Source of the DNA: Sinotaia quadrata | Lineage: Eukaryota > Mollusca > Gastropoda > Architaenioglossa > Viviparidae | DNA length: 64,000 nt | Reading direction: 5' to 3' | NCBI GenBank assembly: GCA_028829895.1 | Contig: CM054181.1 | Span: 11,738,501-11,802,500, forward strand | Program-made: the position numbers and the translations under genes | Notes under the pieces: generated by a model | Told to the model about the DNA's origin: nothing | Database searches by the model: none | What the model saw: only the letters and a program-made list of their open reading frames with translations | Shown here: piece by piece, positions 32,401 to 44,539 of the stretch | Layout of the letters: every line of letters starts with the position of its first letter | Numbering within the stretch: the stretch's first letter is position 1

Positions 32401-32656
32401 GATTTGTCTTCTCCTTTAGTAAAAAGTTTTTCACCTACGGGACATCGTGTGACAAGTAAATATTTATCTTTAAATGTTGTAGATAAGATAAAACATTTAC
32501 AGCTCTTGTATCTCCGCCAAATGAGAGACACGAATGGTGTATGCTAGAGGATCATTAGTAAAATAAATTAAGATTCTCATCACTTGTAATAAATTATGAA
32601 AGATTAATTAATAATAATCATTTTCATTAACTAAGTGGCGTTGCCGTCACACTATT
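32401..32656 (+). mobile_element. dispersed repeat family, copy B (3' half)
   Basis: Matches copy A 15,012-15,263 and copy C 47,325-47,566: GATTTGTCTTCTCCTTTAGT, TTCACCTACG, CGCCAAATGAGAGACACGA, GATTCTCATCACTTGTAAT and a right end GCGTTGCCGTCACACTATT. It begins exactly at the end of the array. Its left half is missing on this side and may be copy D. Confidence 0.85.
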
Positions 32657-32679
32657 TATAACTATTTATGTAATATTCT

Positions 32680-33270
32680 TTATAACTACTTAAGGTCTAT
32701 TGATGTCAAACTCTATCATGTTCAGTACAACTCTATTGTCTATTGATGTTTTGTTTCATTATGTTTATTTCAAATCAACTATGTCTAATGATGCCTAGTA
32801 ATATTATGTTTATTGTAATGTACACTGCCTCATCTACTTTGTCCAATCATATTCATTGTCCATCATATTGTCTACTGATGTCTAGTTTTACTATGCACAT
32901 TGCATTTAAATAAAAAATATTGATGCCTAGTTCTGTTTCATCCAATGCAATTAAATGTGTGTTTTTTTAATTTTTCTTTCATTGCCATTGCCCATCACAT
33001 TGTCAATTGAAGCTGAATTTTATTATACTTATTGTAAATATATTAGTGCCTTTGAATGCCTAGTCATATCATGTTCATTGTGACTAATTATCTCTCAGCC
33101 CTACCGTGTTCATTGTGACTAAATAGTGTCTCTTACCTATTAAACCTACCATGTTCATTGTGACTACATAGTGTCTATTACCTCTCAGACATACCGTGTT
33201 CATTGTGACTCCACTGTGTTTATTACTTCTCAGCCCTACCGTGTTCATTGTGACTCCATATTCTATAGCT
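32680..33270. repeat. decayed array turning into a 45-bp minisatellite
   Basis: To 33,060 there are scattered GTCTATTGATGTCTAGTT and TTATGTTTATTGTAA words. From 33,065 cleaner copies share CCTACCGTGTTCATTGTGAC and then TAGTGTCTATTACCTCTCAG. The minus-strand frame at 33,084-33,395 is mostly an array reading. Confidence 0.75.
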
Positions 33271-34494
33271 GTCAGGCGTATAAAGCTTTTCTTTAACTCA
33301 TAGTGTCTATTGGCGCCAAGCACTGTACATTTTTTATCTCCATAGTTTCTGTTGGTGTATTGGCGCCACACACTATCACCCTCATTTATCTCCATAGTTT
33401 ATGTTGGGGTATTGGTGCCAAGCTTTGTCGCGTTCATAGTATATCCGTAGTGTATATTGATGCCTACTTCTGGCATGTTCGTTGTAACTCCAGAAAATAT
33501 ATTGCTGTATCAGCAAATCACTCGTATAATTCAAACGTGTCTTAGGCCGTGATGTCCAAACAATTTCGTATTGAAAAGGAACGATGAATGAAAACCCAGC
33601 TTCTTGTAGTCTGGCTTAAAATGCCAGAAATATGCGGATTCACATCTTCCAAAGAGATTACATGCTCGCTTAACTTTACATAAAATTTAGCTTAAGCCAG
33701 CACGGGAAAGCAAAGGGGTGAGTTAAAGCCGCTTTCTCCTCCATCGAGTTTAGGACCGCAGGAGACATTGGCAGTGATATCACAGATTGATCTGGGCCAC
33801 GTGAGGCTTCAGCGGATGATTAAGTGATAATGTCCAAGCCCACTGCATATTCCCATCCAATCATCCTTGACCACAGATAAGAAGAATTGTCAGAGCGGGA
33901 TCAATACGCTTTGCACACTTTTTCCTTGACTCTTAGTTGTAATCAATGCGTTTTCAGATTCAACTTTCAGTTGGTGACTTTTGAAGGAAATCACTTGCTA
34001 TTTGGTCTGGAACCACTTTCGAATACGAGAAGCATAATTTCTGTAAAATTTGCATGATAGATTTAAAGTTAGTGATTGGATTTGACAAGCTATCCACATT
34101 ACAGTCAAGATCTTTTAATGCTATGGGTTGTTCGAATTAGACACATAACACCAGTGGGTTTTTTTTAGCTTAAGGTTTATTACATACAGTGCTTGATAAA
34201 GTCAGGGGTTGCCAGATAATTCAGTATATATACGTCTATGACATTATCAGTTATGAGAAATAAACATATTTTGTTGATAAAGTAAATTTAAGACAATAAG
34301 AATTTGAGATAAATAGATTAATTAAGAATTAAACAAAACAAACATCAAGAAAGAAATAATGACAATAATAATCAACAATATTTCGTTAATATTAATTCGC
34401 TATTTTGTCCGAGAACTGGCTGAAAATGAAGCGTTACCATTTAACTTAATATTTATTTATCAAGATAAAATGCATTGATTAGCATGCTATTTAT
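33271..34494. other. mostly unique stretch
   Basis: 33,300-33,480 still shows distant repeat words (TATTGGCGCCA). 33,550-33,900 is less AT-rich but has no frame above 60 codons with recognisable content. 34,180-34,490 is AT-rich. Confidence 0.35.
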
Positions 34495-34625
34495 TTAACC
34501 AAAGGAATAGTTGTACATTAGTTAAACATTTCTTGTAACCAAAAGAATAGTTGTACATTAGTTAAACATTTCTTGTAACCAAAAGAATAGTTGTACATTA
34601 GTTAAACATTTCTTATAACTAACAG
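34495..34625. repeat. 40-bp tandem repeat, 3 copies
   Basis: AACCAAAAGAATAGTTGTAC followed by ATTAGTTAAACATTTCTTGT, with 40-bp spacing checked at 34,509 and 34,549. Confidence 0.93.
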
Positions 34626-34673
34626 AATACCACAGTAATTCTAGATAGATAAATGAATAAATAAACATTTAGG

Positions 34674-34678
<5 letters not shown>

Positions 34679-34736
<58 letters not shown>

Positions 34737-34743
34737 AGAGAGA
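34679..34743. repeat. (GA)n microsatellite
   Basis: About 55 bp of uninterrupted AG followed by GAAGGAGAGAG. Confidence 0.97.
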
Positions 34744-35699
34744 CTTTACGGGTATATACTGCCGCTGGAACAGAGTACTCATGAGATATACGCATTTTTA
34801 AAACTGCGAAAGAAAAATATAAATTGTAGGGTTAACGTTCATTTGTAATTTCGTGAAATGGGGATATCATTTTTATTAACTATAATTCTTCCTGTTCTGA
34901 TGATATATAATTATTATCTGAGTAATGAAACTTGAAATTTAAGCCATGTAAATGTATGTTGGCATTATTATGCCCACGTTGGCTGCTTCCTGTTGTTGAG
35001 TGAATAGTTACAAGAGTGAAATATAGGAGTGTGACGTGTTGTTTGTGACTAGTATTAGCGACAATGCTTAACGAAACTCATCGCAAAAGTCATTTGGAAG
35101 GGCAGTGAAGCGTGAACAGGAAACAATCACATCAATTATGCCTGTGTGTGTCTAGCTGTACACCAGTCAGGAAGCATGTGAAAATTGATACATTTAACTG
35201 GATAATGAACTGGGTGATGAAGGCAAAAAGGCGTGGCTTCATTGTCCCTGACAGAACCAAGTAACTTCACTGACCAAAGCTGATCCGAAAGAAAGGTGTG
35301 TCTTGGCAGAGATAGTCTCTGGCTTTGGAGAAGTTAATGGAATTGTAGTTAAAGTTTTAAACCCTCTGGAAGAAAATTCTGACATCTAAGAAAGAGTGAT
35401 ATTTATGGTTCAAATGTATTCTTTTGTTTGAATTGTATGAATGAAAATTGAATATTATGTTTGTTATAATTGCATTTTAATGATGATTTTACTGAGAGAT
35501 CGGTAAAGAGGTATTACATTTGATAAAATATTAGAGAAAACGTAGGGAAAATCCTAAACATTTTCACAGGAATTCAGGTTCAAGTACTGGAATGGTCAAA
35601 TTCTGGTAAACCCGTACCACAGGAATCTATTTGGCTGAGATTACAATAAACGTAGAATGGGTCAGGCCACCTGATTATGATATTTCTACTACGTATTTT
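34744..35699. other. unique non-coding stretch
   Basis: No tandem repeats and no frame over 60 codons. 35,040-35,360 is GC-richer than its surroundings, but I recognise nothing in it. Confidence 0.35.
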
Positions 35700-35790
35700 G
35701 TGTACACGAATGAATATTATGTGTACACGAATGTGTATTATGTGTACATGAAGGTGCATTTTGTGTACACATGTTACACGAATGTATAAT
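35700..35790. repeat. about 21-bp tandem repeat, 4 copies
   Basis: Copies share GTGTACACGAATGTGTATTA with small changes. The core GTGTACAC is an 8-base palindrome. Confidence 0.88.
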
Positions 35791-36597
35791 TGTACCAAAC
35801 AATAGCCAACGTGAGAGGACACGCAGTAGTGAATGTGACGAATCTTCAGGACTTATTTTGGAACTATTCACTAGTTGGAACTGGCTTGGATTACGTCAAC
35901 AATTTTCTAGCAAATTCTCAACTCGAGATGTTTACTGCAACTCTGACACTTACAAAAATACCATCATTTATCTCTTTATTTGTGCTACCAGCTACATATG
36001 GTTTAACAAGCGTGAACATAGCAAATACACCTGCTTATGTTATCTCGATCATTTCTATAAAAATGCAATCAATCACTAACTTAGGTTCTTTGAGAAAAAT
36101 ACGTTAGTCACACAATCATTTAACAATCACATAAATAGTTTACATAGCATTCTATAAAGAGGAAATACAATTTATAAGAAGTCAACTATAATTACCACTC
36201 TCGTAATATTCGTGAACGGTCAATATAAATGCAGTAGTCTGCCCCTGTCAGTGGGTGAGGGGGAATGTGCGTCTGAGGATTGAATTCATTGACGAGTATA
36301 TATGAATGGACCCTAGGTCAGCTAGCGGATTAATACTACATCATGATACAGAATGCAAATGACCAAGTATGGGCATCTCATATCCGCTTAGCAGTCTCCC
36401 CATCCATGTCCTTCACCTTTTTAAGTGACCCACATCTTACTAAATTGTAAAGAACTATTGCACCACCAACATGCAATTCGACTAGCAGAATTATACTTCT
36501 CACAAATATAAAAGGGATATTTATTAAAACATGGAAGACGAGAGAAGATTGACATAATTTGCTTGGACTCTTCTGACAGTGTGGTTTTTTGTGTGTA
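35791..36597. other. stretch with two overlapping open frames
   Basis: Frames of 102 and 105 codons (35,771-36,079 and 35,790-36,107, both +) overlap in different registers. Both lack recognisable motifs and begin inside the preceding repeat. Neither is called a gene. 36,110-36,597 is unremarkable. Confidence 0.35.
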
Positions 36598-36618
36598 TGA
36601 GAGAGAGAGAGACAGAGT

Positions 36619-36665
<47 letters not shown>
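36598..36665. repeat. (GA)n microsatellite
   Basis: AG/GA run with GACAGAGTGAGTGAG interruptions near the left, then about 45 pure bases. Confidence 0.97.
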
Positions 36666-36669
<4 letters not shown>

Positions 36670-37556
36670 AGCGTCTCTTGAAAACAGCATTTTAATAATG
36701 TAAGTCACAAGTTAAAAGGCGAGAGGACTCTGTATATGATAACAGAAAATTGTAGAGACAAGAATAAATGGCAAGGGGTACTTTCAATGATAAATAAAAT
36801 GGCAGTGACCAGCATGTGTGTGAGTGTGTGCGTGCGCGCACACACGCACGCACACATGCAGAGTACCCATTCTTGTATGATAAAGCATTTTCAACATCAT
36901 TCTTATCTGTTAAGCAGCTTTCAATCAGACTGAAGCGAACTTTTCATGTTTTGACCCACCGCAATAGTGATAAGCTGACCTTCACTTTTTAAAGATCTTT
37001 CAAAAAGGAGGGACGAGAAAACAATGGCACTGACAAGTCACATGACTCTATAGTGCAATTAACTGTCTCAAGACACGTGATTCTGTAAAACAAAATGCTG
37101 AGTTTCTTAGGACACAATTCTGTAGTCTTATCAAATCAAATTTCTTTGGATACATGATTCAGTTGACCGAAAAGCCTGGTTTCTTATGACATGTAATTTA
37201 ATAGAGTATTTGCCATTGTATTTCAAGAGCAGTCAACGCTACACTAAATTCGTCTTTCAAAAACCAAATAGTTAGAAGTACATCAAACTCAACTTTCAAA
37301 ACACAGTTTAGTAATTTATTAATTTCCTCTTTCAAAGATCATTTATAATGATACGATATACTCTATTTTTAAGAAAACAGTAAATTGTTTGCTTTACATT
37401 CTGTGATAAAAAGGAAGACAAGAAACCTAAGTTTGTGGTCCCCTAACTTCTGTTGTATAAGATTACTTGAATGTATAGTACCTTTTTAAGAAAGCTAGTA
37501 ATATTGTAGGTGTTTTCATTTTCCACATTAATTTCAGCTTTCTAAGAAAACGTATG
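36666..37556. other. non-coding stretch
   Basis: A small (GT)/(CA) inverted run lies at 36,817-36,857 (GTGTGTGAGTGTGTGCG, then GCGCACACACGCACG). 37,080-37,350 has faint repetition around GACACRTGATTCTGTA. No genes. Confidence 0.4.
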
Positions 37557-37628
<72 letters not shown>

Positions 37629-37629
37629 A

Positions 37630-37713
<84 letters not shown>
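37557..37713. repeat. (CTAT)n microsatellite
   Basis: About 157 bp with a single CTAACTAT interruption. On the minus strand it is (TAGA)n starting directly after the LINE coding end at 37,714, as expected of a simple-repeat 3' tail. Confidence 0.97.
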
Positions 37714-37985
37714 TAGTCTTGTCGACCGTTGGAGCACCACTGATGACCTGACAACCAGTTTCCGCCATTCCATTCTGTTCTCTGATAATAATCTTATTGT
37801 GTTGCTCAGTTTCAGTCCTGTCCACTCTGGGATGCTATTCTCCCATCTTTTCCGCTATCTTCCTTTCCTTCGCCCTCCTTGCACACTATCTTTCATGATT
37901 GTCTTGGCAAGCCCTGTTGATCCTGTGACATGCCCATACCATTTCATTTTGCGTTTTTTCACAATGGCCAATAGCTCTCATAGGG
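37714..37985 (-). mobile_element. LINE C-terminal relic with (TAGA)n tail
   Basis: Minus-strand reading: LLAIVKKRKMKWYGHVTGS, GLAKTIMKDSVQGGRRKGR, a stop, RKRWENSIPEWTGLKLS, and RMEWRKLVVRSSVVLQRSTR. The order K.R..WYGHV, GLAKT, GGRR.GR..KRWE, EWTGL and EWR.LV..SSV is typical of the tail of LINE endonuclease-reverse transcriptase proteins. One in-frame stop; 5' domains absent. A plus-strand frame at 37,799-37,993 is its shadow. Confidence 0.82.
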
Positions 37986-39264
37986 CCCAATGACTTGCCT
38001 AATTCTTACACTTGTTAAATAATCATAAAGTGTTACACAATGAGATACAAAGTGTGTATATTTATTAATATTTATTTTTCATAGTGAGAATATTTTCAAA
38101 GTGTGATCTACCCGTCAATTGTCATGAAAGACAAAATGTAAACGACTTAATACTATTTATGATTCACCCCTTTACTCACTGTCGTCCTGACTTATCACTT
38201 TTGATTTTGTTAATATAGAAAATGTGGCTTGCATAAAGTTAATAATTGTGTCTTAAAATTTATGTCTTAATTCCTCTTATTACCTAGTATCATAAAATTA
38301 TGGTATTTCAAACGTCTGTATTGTTTCAAATCATTGCGTGTTGTTTCAAAAGTTTGTCTTATTTCAAATCAATGTGTGTTAATTAAAACTTTAATATTGT
38401 TTCCTAATATTGTATGTTAAATCACACGCTGATAGAGTAACATACTACAGTGCACTATTTAAATGCTTATATTGTTTCATTTAGTCTTTTTGTGTTAATT
38501 CAAAGTATGCACTATTTCTTAATATGGTTTTGTTAATGTAATATAATAAGCCTTTATCACGTGACAGGAAAATAAGACATCGTTGATATAGACATAGCAA
38601 GAATACGATAGTATATTTTAAATTAAATTAATTCTCTGAATATAAGTAAGAGTTTATGTTCGAATTAAACACTAACATGCAATGCAGTAATACATAACTA
38701 ATTAAAAATTGCCATGCACTATATCGTTTCATATTATTGCAAGCATTGCAAGTATTGAACACAAACAAATAAACGCGCAAGCAAACTGAAAATAATTTAG
38801 TTTTATAAACGCTCGCACAAATTGACATCATTACGTCTTTTTTAAATCGGTGTCGATGCTTCACTTGCACGCGCCCTTTGGCAGGTATGCAGTCACAATC
38901 ACTGATCAATAGAAAGATACCGGCTTGCCCCCAGTCACATTTAATCACGCCCTAGACGCTGGTAAAAAAAAAAAATTAAAAAAAAATGATAGAAGTGTCT
39001 GATGAACCAAGTGGCGACATGTAATAATGTAACGGGGAGACAGAGCCACTAACTGCTGAAAAATGTTATGGTGTTTGAGGGTTGATTCTGCTAAGTAGGC
39101 AGAAATTGTTGAGAGTCCTTGAGTTTACATTTTCCACTTATAATTTGCTGTGATTAACTCCTGTGTGGAGGATGGTTCTGGAACGATTGTAGTCTTATAG
39201 AGATAACATCTCCCAGACAGATTTGCTGACGGCTTTGTGACTGACAATTGCTTTATGAACAGGT
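37986..39264. other. unique stretch with faint repeats
   Basis: 38,310-38,560 shows decayed copies of TTGTTTCAAATCATTGTGTG. A 106-codon minus-strand frame (38,628-38,948) has no recognised motif and lies in AT-rich DNA. It is not called. Confidence 0.35.
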
Positions 39265-39560
39265 AACATGGTAGCCAATATTAGCACAGGTCTAGAATGG
39301 TAGACAACATTAGCACATATCTAGAATGGTAGCTAACATTAGCACAGGTCCAGAATGGTAGCCAACATTACTACATATCTAGAATGGTAGCCAATATTAG
39401 CACAGGTCCAGAATGGTAGCCAATATTAGCACAGGTATAGAATTGTACCATATATTAGTACAGGTCTAAAATGGTAGCCAATATTATGACAGGTCTGGAA
39501 GGGTAGCAGGCTAAATAAAAGTCAAGCTAGCAGGCTAAATAAAAATCAAGCTAGGGAATA
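39265..39560. repeat. minisatellite, 29-bp unit, about 9 copies, plus a 24-bp duplication
   Basis: Copies share AGAATGGTAGCCAATATTAG followed by CACAGGTCT, to about 39,500. Then AGCAGGCTAAATAAAARTCA occurs twice. Confidence 0.9.
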
Positions 39561-40965
39561 ATAGTGTTTCAGAGGAAACACTTTGAAAGTAAAGCAATCA
39601 TCAACACATAAATCTCTGCACATCATTTACAATCTCACAATATGTGTTGTGACATTTAATGTGTGTACTCTTTTATTGCCCTTTACAGTCTGCACTACGC
39701 TATAATTCTATCATCTGACATATGTCATGTTTCTGATTATGACAAACCACATTAAAATTATATAGAAAACTATGGCATAAGACAACAATATTGTAAATTT
39801 TTGTACACAGTCTCAAACTTGAACTCACTTGAAACAGTAAATTGCATCATTTCCAACAAACAAGAGAAATACTGCATAACTGTCTATTCTTCCCATTAAC
39901 ATAGACACATATTTGAATGTGCCTACTTTATGCAGACAAATTACTGCAATGAAAAAACTAGAAAGTAACACCATGAATAGAACAAATATAGAAACTAGGC
40001 GTGATGGTTGAAACAAAATATACAAACACTGTGAAATATTGTATATTTATATATTGTGCAAGACAATAGTAAAGGTTTTTACAAAATAAAAATAAGAGAC
40101 AAACATTAAGCAAAATAGAGATTATCTTTCACAAAATAAAAAAAAATATATATAAATATAAAGCATTTGCCCTTTCATAATAATTCTGTAACAGTAACAG
40201 TTCATGTATCTATGGTGGACGTCCATGTATCCGTTACTGATATAGCAACATCTACCAGTCATCCAAGACTTTACAATTTCTTGCACTTTTCACTTGCATT
40301 ACTTGATCATTGATTGTACAAATGAGATTAATACAAACTGTGTGCATGTACTGATCCGCACAAATAAGCTTGGGCAAAATTTCCAACTACCATTGATAAA
40401 TCTTAACTTGTCTGCTATCATGACATCTTTAAAGTCATTCACATATATTCGTTCCACACTCGCTGCAAATAAAGAACTATTTCTTTTTACGGCACCCTAA
40501 CGTTATTCACAGATATATGTGCACTCGAGGAATACAAATAATATATTATTTTTATCATGGCGCCTTTCAAGTCGTTCACAGATATATGCCCACTCGCTCA
40601 TCACAAATCGTAACGTTTTCAATGGCGTCTTTCTACACGGCCTTTGAAAGGAAATAAAATCACTTCATCTGCAACTGGAATTTGAATTATCAAAGTGTTA
40701 GTTCCCATATTTCGAGCAATTTACTCTTTACCCTAGAGCTCGATTAGAGTTTAAATTCAAAAGTGTGCCTTTTGGTTCTAGAACTTGTAAGGACTACGGT
40801 TTTTAATTTATGAGGCTCTAGTATAAAATTTAACAACACTAAGGTCAGGGTATTTTTCAAACACATTAACGTATTTGTAAATAATAATGAAACATTTGAT
40901 GTAACAGTGTTTGAAAGATGTTCAGCGGAAAATCTGACAGAATATAGCAACAACAACCATTTGTC
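39561..40965. other. unique non-coding stretch
   Basis: Several 65-70-codon frames (39,825-40,025 minus, 40,294-40,500 plus, 40,744-40,956 minus) show no recognisable content. GTTCACAGATATATGY occurs in three spaced copies at about 40,440, 40,505 and 40,575. Confidence 0.35.
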
Positions 40966-41060
40966 TGCTTGTGTGGTGTAGTGGCTAATGCCATATTTTG
41001 GAAAGGTAATCAGTAACTAACAACTCACTACACCACCCCCAGTCCGATACCCTGTTGACA
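40966..41060 (+). mobile_element. possible tRNA-derived SINE head
   Basis: TGGTGTAGTGG (40,974-40,984) fits the polymerase III A-box consensus exactly. AGTCCGATACC (41,041-41,051) fits the B box with two mismatches. The same span has an 11-base inverted repeat, GTGGTGTAGTG/CACTACACCAC (40,972-40,982 and 41,026-41,036), which is not tRNA-like. It could be a SINE fragment, a decayed tRNA or a chance hairpin. Confidence 0.35.
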
Positions 41061-41109
41061 CTGTATTACCGTTTTATGGTGGGAAACAAAACATAGTGCA
41101 AGAAAGTAA

Positions 41110-41432
41110 TACGACAGCCCATACTGATTAATACGTAAACATCACGAAATTATAATCATGGGAATATGCAGACAACCCACAATGATTAATACGTAAACAC
41201 CACGAAATTATAATCATGGGAATATGCAGAGAGCACGAAAACAGAGATGGTGAATACACAAAGAAACGAAAACAGGAAACATATATGGTTAATACGCGAA
41301 CAATACGAAAACAGACATAGTGAATACACACACAATACGAATACAACATGGTGACCACATCAACAATACGAAAACAGACTGGGTGAATACAAATGGAAGT
41401 TAATATACACTGGATGACTGCGAAGACAGCAC
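41110..41432. repeat. decayed left flank of the 34-bp array
   Basis: A 60-bp duplication (CACGAAATTATAATCATGGG at 41,144 and 41,202), then irregular units with ACGAAAACAGA and TGGTGAATACAC. These are probably diverged ancestors of the clean array that follows. Confidence 0.75.
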
Positions 41433-42110
41433 GAAAACATATACATGGGGCGTACGCAGACAGCATGAAAACATATACATGGGGCGTAAGCAGACAGCAC
41501 GAAAACATATACATGGGGCGTAAGCAGACAGCATGAAAACATATACATGGGGCGTACGCAGACAGCATGAAAACATATACATGGGGCGTACGCAGACAGC
41601 ATGAAAACATATACATGGGGCGTACGCAGACAGCATGAAAACATATACATGGGGCGTAAGCAGACAGCACGAAAACATATACATGGGGCGTAAGCAGACA
41701 GCATGAAAACATATACATGGGGCGTACGCACACAGCATGAAAACATATACATGGGGCGTACGCACACAGCACGAAAACATATACATGGGGCGTACGCACA
41801 CAGCACGAAAACATATACATGGGGCGTACGCACACAGCATGAAAACATATACATGGGGCGTACGCAGACAGCATGAAAACATATACATGGGGCGTACGCA
41901 CACAGCACGAAAACATATACATGGGGCGTACGCACACCGCATGAAAACATATACATGGGGCGTACGCAGACAGCATGGGGCGTACGCACACAGCATGAAA
42001 ACATATACATGGGGCGTACGCAGACAGCACGAAAACATATACAAGGGGCGTACGCAGACAGCATGAAAACATGAACATAGGGCGTACGCACACAGCATGA
42101 AAACATGAAC
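41433..42110. repeat. minisatellite, 34-bp unit, about 19 copies
   Basis: Copies share GAAAACATATACATGGGGCG and then TACGCAGACAGCAT. The 34-bp spacing is exact (41,433, 41,467, 41,501). Variants are TAAGC/TACGC, CAGACA/CACACA and GCAC/GCAT. One copy near 41,977 lacks the first 14 bases. No stop occurs in any minus-strand frame, giving frames of 261-365 codons that are readings of the repeat. Confidence 0.96.
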
Positions 42111-44539
42111 ATAGGAATATCCAGAATATCCAGACAGCACGAAAGCGTAGTCTTGGTAAATACGCAGAAAAGATAGTAGCAACATGATGAAAACGCAAAT
42201 GCAGATACAGAAAATATGAAGACAAATATTGTGATAATAATGTAATTATATTGTAAATATAGTGATTTCACTCATTCAGAAAATACAGCAATAGCAATTT
42301 TGCTGACAAATATTGCAAGTTCACTCAGAAAACATAGATACAGGAAATATGGAGACAAATATTGTAAACATAGTGATTTAATTCATTCAGAAAATACGGG
42401 AGCAGGTATCATACATCACAGATCAAATATGGTGTCATGGTAAAAATGCATTATAATAGATAAAAAAAACATTGACATAATGAATACGCTGTGCAGACAA
42501 CTGGAGAATAGAGTCATGGTGAATATGCAGAGAACACGAACATGGTAATATACAGGCAACATTAAAACAAAGTCGCCGCGAGTTTGTTAAAAAGAAACAA
42601 CAACGTGATAATATAGATTTGGTGAAATCGCGAATAAATCCAAACACACAGACATAAGTACTGAATACGCAGACTATACAAAAATCAAGTGATTGATATG
42701 TAACGATTCCGTGATTGACACAAAGAAACTGGTGATTACTGTGTGTGACTACAGCCGTCTCGACACTTTTATCAAAGCGTCCACAGGTCGGTAACTTATC
42801 TACACAACAGTGCAATCCAAGCGGCCAGGAAATTATAATCTGTAGCCAATTCCATCTCGCAGACTGAGGCACAGGAAACAAGACACACATTTCGTACGCT
42901 TTCTTCTTGACCCAAGTCGACTAAGTTCACTGTCTTGGTTCACAGTCTTGGTTCACAGTCTTCATTAGTTGTGATTTAAGGCGGTGGACAACTGGCATCA
43001 CGATGCTGATAACTGCATTTCGCCTGTGACCTACAAGAAGATACTATTAATCTTTCTTTCTGCTTTGTGTGCTGCTAGTGCTTTTGGAATCTGTGTGGAT
43101 TCTTGTCTGTGCGTCTGTGCGTTTATTCTTTCAGCACGTTTAAGACCAAAATGCAGGCAATCCTTTTAAGTAGATTTCCCGATTGAATTGAAATTCTTCT
43201 CGCCCAGCTTAACTGCATTGCACTGCATGAAAATGTACAGACTAAAGGACCTACCCTAAAGGATGTCCTTAAACTAAATGTTCTACCATTATGGACCAAA
43301 TAATAAGGATTTACTCTTTAAGAATCTCGATTTTCATACTTGCATGAAGACATCTCGAGTAACTTTGACTAACTTGCAGACTTTTGTGTGGTCACGTGAT
43401 GCGTATGTATCAGGAATAACGTGCTTGTATCATAACTGAAAGATATATGTTCACACGGCAATACCGCAATAAATACAACAGTACTAACTACAAATATTAG
43501 TTTAGATAAAGAGGAATTAGTGTTAATTATGCGACGATTAATTATATAATGGAATTTTATATCTTTACACATATACATATCTCAGCAATAACAAACACAT
43601 AGTGATGCATGTTAGTGCTACAAGATCGATACGATATTTTGTGGCAATGCCATTACGATATTTTGTGGCAATGCCCAAAGAAACAAGGATATAAAACTAC
43701 GACAAGAATACATAGCAGTACACTATGCTACACTTGTAACATAAAAAGTAAAGGCTACTGCAAGGTAATTAGGGTTTAGGTATTTGGATTAATAATAAAA
43801 TTAATATAATTAATATTCAAGGAATATCCCGGACATTCACCCCTCTTCATTACTGTTTGTAAGGATAAGCTATAACTGTGTCTGTTTCTCTAACTAAATT
43901 CATTTATCCATAGTACATAACATATATATTCGACGCTGTTATCCAATCCACTGCCAATTAATTAAGAGTTAGTATAGAATAAATTATTAACACATGTAGG
44001 GAAGTACTGAAACAAACTTCCATTGTACATTCACACTTTTGCCACATTTAACCCTTTCTCCTACAGCTCATTAATGATGGAAAATATATTGTTTTTAAAA
44101 TTAAACATAAAAGCAGAAAATAATCATTCGCATACATCATTCTGATGTGCTTACATGACACTAGACAATAACAGTACAAATCAATATCAATGAATAATTC
44201 TCTTTACACTTAAGCAGTGTAAGTTGTTAGTTATTTTAGGTTTGGTTCTTACACGCACCTGTTGTGGCAATTGACTGATATTGTTCACTATCAGATTTGT
44301 TTTGTGCTTTATTGTCAACTAAACATCCTTTGGTTTCATTTTCCGCTGTCGGATTTTTTGCTTTTTGTTCATTTCTTAATTTTTGGGTCACGATCTCTTA
44401 TCTCACAAATTCTGACACCCCCACCCCCACCCCGCCCAGAATAAAACATTCGGATATATAGCACTGATCACTATCTTAGAGGGTTTTTATACCTCCACTG
44501 CAGCAACCACATTCAGCACCGACATGTGGATATAGAATA
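42111..44539. other. mostly unique stretch with minor repeats
   Basis: 42,260-42,410 repeats AATATTGTAAACATAGTGAT. 42,530-42,720 carries scattered TGAATACGCAGAC words related to the preceding array. 42,927-42,960 repeats GTCTTGGTTCACA. 43,630-43,680 repeats CGATATTTTGTGGCAATGCC. A 61-codon frame (42,984-43,169, +) has a hydrophobic centre (ILLIFLSALCAASAFGI) but no other support. No gene is called. Confidence 0.4.

Noticed and set aside
35771..36107. Two overlapping frames of about 100 codons as a gene
   Set aside because: They are in different registers over the same bases, start in a tandem repeat and lack motifs. Both are compatible with chance.
41128..42271. Three large minus-strand frames (up to 365 codons) as a Cys-rich secreted or membrane protein
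   Set aside because: They are readings of a 34-bp tandem array in three registers. There is no unique coding sequence on either side and no conserved start.
42984..43169. Small secreted protein with a signal peptide
   Set aside because: There is a hydrophobic segment, but no supporting start context, conservation or downstream exon. 61 codons is within chance range.
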